10,654 bases of DNA. Source: Anaerolineaceae bacterium (GTDB lineage: Bacteria; Chloroflexota; Anaerolineae; Anaerolineales; Villigracilaceae). The stretch covers positions 1 through 10,654 of the forward strand of contig BQMV01000033.1 of the NCBI GenBank assembly GCA_022181005.1. Reading direction: 5' to 3'. The notes below the pieces were generated by a model, which had not been told where the DNA came from, made no database searches, and saw nothing but the letters and a program-made list of their open reading frames with translations. The position numbers and the translations under genes are program-made. Shown here one piece after another: positions 6,751-10,654 of this stretch (position 1 is the first letter of the stretch; each line of letters begins with the position of its first letter).

Positions 6751-8301
6751 TCAATACCCTCCCCTAAAATACGCCCGGATCAAATCCGAAATATCCGCGG
6801 TCGTGTTCTGCCTCGCGACGGCGAAAAAATCATACGCAGTGGCGCGACCACGCCCGTAGCGCGAGGCGTAATCGCACAGGAATGTGAAGAAAGCGTCATC
6901 GCCCATGCGATAGTTCAACGCCTCCAAAAAGTTCGCGCCGTTGAGGTAACTCGCATTCACATAGGCACGGAAGGTCGGCGCCTCGTAGATACTCGTATCC
7001 ACATAACCCGAGGGACCGAAATAATTCACGCGCCATTGCCACCACCAATCGTACGAGTTCGGATAGATATATTCATAAAACAGCGCCTCGCTATACACCG
7101 ATAGCGCTTCATCCAACCATGGCTCGGTGGCAGAATCATTCCCCACCAACCCATACCACCATTGATGCGCGATCTCGTGCACGCCGATCGCCACCAGATT
7201 ACTGCGCGCCGAACCGTCGTATTCGTTGTAAAACTTTGTCGCTAAAAACACCAAGCCATCGAACTCCTGCCCGTCGTTCAAGTCAGCCTGCACAATGCTA
7301 AGACTGCCATACGGATACGGACCGAACAGCGACTCGAACAACCCCACCGCGCGCACCGCCGCATTCAGGATGGCAAGCCCCTCCGTTTCGTAACCGGGAT
7401 AATAATACGCGCGGATCACCACCGCCCCTGCGGTTGCCTCCACGAACCGGAACTGGTCGCTCGCCGACAGCGCGAACGTCCGCGCGCCGAAGAGGCGATA
7501 GCGAGTCCATTCGTTGTTCGGCTCTCCCACTCCGCTTGCGGCAAACGCAATCGTTCCCTCCGTTACGCGGACATTCACTTCAAAATCCGCCGCGTCTTGG
7601 ACGAGATGTTCGCCGAGATAATAATCGTCATGCAGAACCCAGCCGTTGCTATACGGCACAACGAACGGAAACCAATCCGTGAGGTTGGTCTGCATTGAGT
7701 CGTATCCATACGGATGCTCTTTGAGTTTCGACGGGATCGAAATGCGAAAACGCATCGCCAAAGCGAGTTGCGCGTTCGGCGCGAGCGGCTGCGATAAATA
7801 GACCGTGAGCCTGTGTCCGCTCATATCGTAATTGAGCGCGGCGCTATCCAGCAAAATGTTTTCGAGCGTGAATCCGCCGCGATGATTTGGCTCGACCGCC
7901 AACACGAGTTCATTGAGTGGGACGCCCGTTTGATTCGTATATCGAATCGTTTCGTCCACGGCGAGTTGATGACCGTAATAATCGAGCAAAGCAAACAGCG
8001 TGTATTGAGTCCTCGATGAGGTTGGAGGCGAGGTCGGCGAAGGCAAGGGCGTTGACGTGAATGCAAATGTCGGGGGCGGCGTGTTGGTTGGAGGTTCGGG
8101 CGTGAAGGTGGGAATCAACCTCGGCGACTCGATGGCGGTGGGAGTCAACGTCACAGGCTGAAAGGGAGTCGGGGTGGGCGAGGCGTTCGCTGCCTGCGTA
8201 ACAACTGCAAGCGTAGGAGGAAGGGTCTGCGCTTGCGGGGAGGCGCAAGAGGCGAGAAAAAAAAGAAGGACGAAAAAATTAAATCGAAGTGGAATTTTCA
8301 T
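6751..8301 (-). CDS. M1-type zinc metallopeptidase lipoprotein (paralogue A)
   Basis: A 516-residue exported, membrane-anchored gluzincin peptidase. The signal peptide (residues 1-18) ends in lipobox LASC with Cys19. Residues about 40-95 form a Thr/Pro/Ser-rich linker. An N-terminal beta domain follows, with LAVEPNHRGG, then DWFPFVVPY and GEHLVQDAADF. The zinc site is H375-E376-x-x-H379 in HEIAHQWW with E398 in WLDEAL, the spacing (18 residues between) expected for family M1. Y452 in SYLNGANFL is the likely catalytic tyrosine. The usual GAMEN position reads GQEFD (344-348): the glutamate is kept but methionine and asparagine are lost. This could alter recognition of the substrate N-terminus. 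The C-terminal ERAP-like helical domain of large M1 enzymes is absent. It is the downstream member of a tandem pair. There is no Shine-Dalgarno sequence before the ATG, which lies 9 nt beyond a palindromic element. Confidence 0.87.
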   Translation of the reverse strand: MKIPLRFNFFVLLFFLASCASPQAQTLPPTLAVVTQAANASPTPTPFQPVTLTPTAIESPRLIPTFTPEPPTNTPPPTFAFTSTPLPSPTSPPTSSRTQYTLFALLDYYGHQLAVDETIRYTNQTGVPLNELVLAVEPNHRGGFTLENILLDSAALNYDMSGHRLTVYLSQPLAPNAQLALAMRFRISIPSKLKEHPYGYDSMQTNLTDWFPFVVPYSNGWVLHDDYYLGEHLVQDAADFEVNVRVTEGTIAFAASGVGEPNNEWTRYRLFGARTFALSASDQFRFVEATAGAVVIRAYYYPGYETEGLAILNAAVRAVGLFESLFGPYPYGSLSIVQADLNDGQEFDGLVFLATKFYNEYDGSARSNLVAIGVHEIAHQWWYGLVGNDSATEPWLDEALSVYSEALFYEYIYPNSYDWWWQWRVNYFGPSGYVDTSIYEAPTFRAYVNASYLNGANFLEALNYRMGDDAFFTFLCDYASRYGRGRATAYDFFAVARQNTTADISDLIRAYFRGGY

Positions 8302-8310
8302 AATGAAATA

Positions 8311-8404
8311 TGTCGTTGCGAGGAGGAGTGGAACGACGACGAAGCAATCTCCTCATATCTATGGAGATTGCTTCGGGCGAAAGAGCATCGCCCTCGCAAC
8401 GACA
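8311..8404. mobile_element. 94-bp palindromic MITE-like repeat
   Basis: Terminal inverted repeats TGTCGTTGCGAGG (8311-8323) and CCTCGCAACGACA (8392-8404) are perfect over 13 bp, or 14 bp with the flanking A/T. A second perfect 12-bp inner pair is GAAGCAATCTCC (8341-8352) and GGAGATTGCTTC (8363-8374) around a 10-nt loop. The 17-nt segments between inner and outer pairs face each other largely unpaired. The right one has its own small stem, GGGCGA/TCGCCC. The wording (TTGCGAGG, GAAGCAATCTCC, GGAGATTGCTTC, CCTCGCAA) matches a repeat type I recall as dispersed in many bacterial genomes. It carries no open frame of its own, so any movement would depend on another element's transposase. No clear target duplication is visible. 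It abuts the TGA of the upstream peptidase gene. Confidence 0.8.
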
Positions 8405-9910
8405 TCAATAATTGTTTTTAAAATACTTCTTCATCAGGTCAGATAGATCTGCCGAGGTGTGTTCGCGCAGGACGCGGAAGAAATCGGCGCCCGTTGCGCG
8501 CTTGCCCGCGTATTGAGCGTAATAATCTTTGAGGAACGCGAAGAAAATTTCATCGCCGACGCGCTCGCGCAACTCTTGAAAAAATCGCGCGCCAGTTAAA
8601 TAGATTTTGTCCCAATACGGTCGTTGTCCGCCGCCGTCATACACTTGCGTATCCACAAAGCCCGCTTGCTGAAATTCAAAATAACGATAACTCCACCACC
8701 AACTCACAAGATCGGGATACGTCGCTTCGTAATAGATCACTTCGCTGTACGTGGCGAGCGCCTCATCGAGCCACGGCTCGATGCCCTGATCGTTCGCCAC
8801 CGCGTCGAACCACCATTGATGCGCGGTCTCGTGCGCGCCGATGGTCACGAGATAATTCGCGGGCGTGCCATCATACAAATTAAAATAATCGCGGCTGATG
8901 AAATAGAACGCCGAATATTCCATGCCATCGTTGAAGTCGCCTTGCACTGCCGTCATCGTTTTGTGACGATACGGTCCGAACTTTTCAGTGAACGCTTGCA
9001 ACGCCTGCGCGGTCGTCTGCAATAACGCTTCGCCCTCTTCATCGTAAAACGCAAAATAATACGCGAAGACTTTCACATCGCCGACGGTTTGCGTGGCGAC
9101 TTTGTAATCGGCGCTCATGGATAGGGCAAACGTGCGCCCCGCGTCCAACTCGAACTTGCGGCTGGTCGCTGACCCTGATGCCGCCTCTGCCCCCGACGCG
9201 GCGATCTGAGGCGTCGTCCCATCGGTGAATGTGACTGTCACATCGAAATCTGCAACATCATAGACGAGATGTTCGCCATAGAACCATGGGTTGTGCAATA
9301 TCCATCCCTCGCCTGATTGATACGGCACAACGAACGGATACCAATCCACAAAGTTGATCTGCCTGTCGGAGTATCCATAGATCTGCGGGCGGACTTCGTT
9401 CGGGTTGCTGTACGCCTGCATCTGCGGAAGGATAAGCGCGTAGGTCATGGTGATCGTGACCGTTCCGCTTGGCGGCAGGGGTTGAGGGAGTGGGATTTCG
9501 AGGCGTTGGCTGAGGGGTTCTAAAATGTAATCAGTAATTGGTGATTGATCTACGGTGAGGGATCGCAGACTGAATCCGCCGCTCCATAGATTCGGCTCCA
9601 CCGCGAGGACGAGATTCGTCAACGTTTCGCCTGTCCAGTTGGGATAGGTGATGGTCTGGTTCACCTCTGCCGCCTTGGAGGAATAGTTCATTTGCAAGTC
9701 AATCACATACTGCGGACGTTCCAATTCGGGCGCGAGGGTTGGGAATGCGGTCGGCGTTTCGGTTGGAAGCGCGGTTTCAGATGGAGGAATAGTTGCAGAT
9801 GGAGATGGTGTTTCGGTTGGGAGAGGAGGAGGGGTCGGCGAAGAGCAAGAGACAAGAAAGAGAAAAGAGGAAAGAAGGGCAAGAATGCGCGTTGCGACGG
9901 GTTTGGACAT
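8405..9910 (-). CDS. M1-type zinc metallopeptidase lipoprotein (paralogue B)
   Basis: A 501-residue lipoprotein peptidase, upstream member of the tandem pair and clearly homologous to its neighbour across the whole mature region. I place the start at the ATG at 9908-9910, which gives a proper signal peptide with lipobox LVSC (Cys22). The longer frame from 9976 begins inside a hairpin loop and adds 22 residues that spoil the signal peptide. A Thr/Pro-rich linker runs to about residue 60. The zinc site is H360-E361-x-x-H364 in HETAHQWW with E383 in WLDEAL. The likely catalytic tyrosine is Y437 in KIYLTGARFF. The GAMEN position reads GMEYS, closer to normal M1 enzymes than the paralogue. A TAAAAT at 9918-9923 lies 7 nt before the ATG, so this gene may be leaderless. 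The likely role is degradation of extracellular peptides at the cell surface. Confidence 0.87.
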   Translation of the reverse strand: MSKPVATRILALLSSFLFLVSCSSPTPPPLPTETPSPSATIPPSETALPTETPTAFPTLAPELERPQYVIDLQMNYSSKAAEVNQTITYPNWTGETLTNLVLAVEPNLWSGGFSLRSLTVDQSPITDYILEPLSQRLEIPLPQPLPPSGTVTITMTYALILPQMQAYSNPNEVRPQIYGYSDRQINFVDWYPFVVPYQSGEGWILHNPWFYGEHLVYDVADFDVTVTFTDGTTPQIAASGAEAASGSATSRKFELDAGRTFALSMSADYKVATQTVGDVKVFAYYFAFYDEEGEALLQTTAQALQAFTEKFGPYRHKTMTAVQGDFNDGMEYSAFYFISRDYFNLYDGTPANYLVTIGAHETAHQWWFDAVANDQGIEPWLDEALATYSEVIYYEATYPDLVSWWWSYRYFEFQQAGFVDTQVYDGGGQRPYWDKIYLTGARFFQELRERVGDEIFFAFLKDYYAQYAGKRATGADFFRVLREHTSADLSDLMKKYFKNNY

Positions 9911-9917
9911 GGGGAGT

Positions 9918-9923
9918 ATTTTA
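9918..9923 (-). promoter_or_regulatory. Possible -10 box of peptidase paralogue B
   Basis: TAAAAT on the minus strand is 7 nt from the proposed ATG at 9910, with no Shine-Dalgarno sequence between (the intervening bases are C-rich). This is the same arrangement as upstream of the 188-residue gene. No good -35 box is seen at the normal distance, so the call is weak. Confidence 0.35.
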
Positions 9924-9957
9924 ACCGATTGAGATAATCCCCCGCTTAACGACAAAG

Positions 9958-9984
9958 CCTCCCGCAATGTTTCCATGCGGGAGG
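9958..9984 (-). terminator. Hairpin terminator after the AbiEii-like gene
   Basis: CCTCCCGCA (9958-9966) and TGCGGGAGG (9976-9984) form a perfect 9-bp GC-rich stem with a 9-nt loop. The stem can be extended through a G-U and two A-U pairs. It starts one nt beyond the stop of the minus-strand toxin homologue (9986-9988). On the minus strand only CTTTG follows, a short T-tract. The plus strand has the better T-run (TTTATTTT), so the hairpin could work in both directions. It separates the toxin homologue from the peptidase genes. Confidence 0.65.
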
Positions 9985-9985
9985 T

Positions 9986-10654
9986 TTATTTTCTCGTTGT
10001 TTTATCCAAAAGCTTTACAGCCAAATCCAAAAATGTTTGCTTGAGGACACGCGGGTCAAACGATTGGAGCATCTTCACGGGCCAGCGTTCGATTTCATCC
10101 GGAAAGTTTTCACAGCGGTTCAATGCGATGGCAAACCAATAGGGGTCGAATCCGGTATCTTTCTGCGCGGCTTGTTCAAGAAGCGGATCGAGAGGCTCCT
10201 TCTGCATGATGAAATATAGATCGACAGCGTCGCGGGGTTCAGAGCGTCCAAAATAAGCCAGTAATTTATCCACCCGCAAATCCGGGTAATCGTTGATATA
10301 GATGCCCTGCTGGGAAATCAGGGGAGGTCCAAAGCGGTAGGGAGAATCGAGGGCAAGATCGATCTTCAAACCCTCATCGCCTTTTTCAACCAGGAGTTCC
10401 ACATAGGTCGAAAAACGACGCACAACTTTAAGCGATAGCCCTCTTTTCTGGCAGGCGGTTTCGATCTGGTAAGACAAAGGCAGGACAAGATTTTCTGTCC
10501 CAGTAAAATAGTCGAGATCAAAAGAAAGCCTGTGCCCCAGATAGTATTCTGCCAACGCCGTCCCGCCTGCGAGATAAAAATTCTCCTTATCCGGTAAACC
10601 GGCAAGAATTTCCATGAATTCTTTTTGAAGAGGCGTTAGCGTTCTAAATCCCTT
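9986..10654 (-). CDS. AbiEii/AbiGii-family nucleotidyltransferase toxin homologue, 5' end outside the window
   Basis: The frame is open from the window edge (residues KGFRTLTPLQKEF precede the first ATG at 10615), so the start is probably further right. Numbering from that ATG, LAGGTALAEYYLGHR (15-29) followed by SFDLDYF (31-37, D33 and D35) is the nucleotidyltransferase GG...DxD motif. KIDLALD (84-90) supplies the third acidic residue. DLRVDKLLAYFGRSEPRDAV with a following DLYFI (112-135) is the lysine and RDxxDL block characteristic of AbiEii. In type IV AbiE systems this protein is the toxin. It transfers nucleotides, probably to tRNA in studied relatives, and is paired with AbiEi, a winged-helix antitoxin. 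The partner would normally lie upstream, beyond the window. At roughly 220 residues this is shorter than classical AbiEii (about 300). It could also be a solitary housekeeping or degraded homologue. Confidence 0.82.
   Translation of the reverse strand, partial: KGFRTLTPLQKEFMEILAGLPDKENFYLAGGTALAEYYLGHRLSFDLDYFTGTENLVLPLSYQIETACQKRGLSLKVVRRFSTYVELLVEKGDEGLKIDLALDSPYRFGPPLISQQGIYINDYPDLRVDKLLAYFGRSEPRDAVDLYFIMQKEPLDPLLEQAAQKDTGFDPYWFAIALNRCENFPDEIERWPVKMLQSFDPRVLKQTFLDLAVKLLDKTTRK

Noticed and set aside
8040..8200. Thr/Pro-rich linker sequence as a DNA tandem repeat
   Set aside because: The DNA is only loosely repetitive; the repetition is at protein level in a flexible linker and is seen in three separate lipoproteins here.
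8624..9025. Plus-strand open frames inside the peptidase genes
   Set aside because: They are antisense to the HExxH-containing genes and show no independent signal or motif.
9908..9976. Longer N-terminus for peptidase paralogue B starting at 9976
   Set aside because: That ATG lies in the loop of the terminator hairpin, and the added 22 residues place non-signal sequence before a good lipoprotein signal peptide.
1..10654. CRISPR array, tRNA or rRNA genes
   Set aside because: No regularly spaced direct repeats, and no tRNA or rRNA signature was recognised by eye on either strand; a tRNAscan-SE run would be the decisive check.

Overview
This window looks like a metagenomic contig end from a Chloroflexota bacterium of the Anaerolineae type. 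That assignment is inference. It rests on several exported lipoproteins whose lipobox is followed by long Thr/Pro-rich linkers, on moderate GC with many GCG/CGC codons, and on a mix of Shine-Dalgarno and apparently leaderless starts. The first 82 bases are not genomic. Positions 25-82 match the Illumina P5/TruSeq universal adapter, exactly from 45 to 82, so biological sequence begins at 83.

Layout: 83-589 (+) is the C-terminal part of a PlsC-type acyltransferase. It ends 6 nt from the stop of a convergent dihydropyrimidinase/hydantoinase (596-2008, -). A 188-residue conserved-looking protein of unknown function (2034-2600, -) lies just upstream of the hydantoinase, probably in the same transcript. 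Divergent from these is urocanate hydratase (hutU, 2708-4360, +), with a clear promoter and ribosome binding site. Next comes a lipoprotein of the type I phosphodiesterase / alkaline-phosphatase superfamily (4430-5422, +), preceded by an in-frame 11-codon reading frame that carries the better initiation signal. An inverted repeat (5445-5529) separates it from a convergent epoxide-hydrolase-like alpha/beta hydrolase (5582-6463, -).

After a mostly non-coding stretch holding a headless gene remnant (6617-6742), two tandem paralogous M1-type (HExxH) metallopeptidase lipoproteins lie on the minus strand (8405-9910, then 6751-8301). A 94-bp palindromic, MITE-like element fills almost all the space between them. 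At the right edge is an AbiEii/AbiGii-type nucleotidyltransferase toxin homologue (9986-10654, -) whose start lies outside the window. A strong hairpin sits just after its stop.

Functionally the window combines catabolism (urocanate hydration, cyclic amide or hydantoin hydrolysis), surface-anchored hydrolases (two peptidases and a phosphodiesterase), an epoxide-hydrolase-like enzyme and a possible toxin-antitoxin toxin. I see no clearly new multi-gene system. The points most worth checking are the adapter, the palindrome between the peptidase paralogues and their divergent GAMEN-like motifs, the short frame before the phosphodiesterase, and the pairing of hutU with a hydantoinase.
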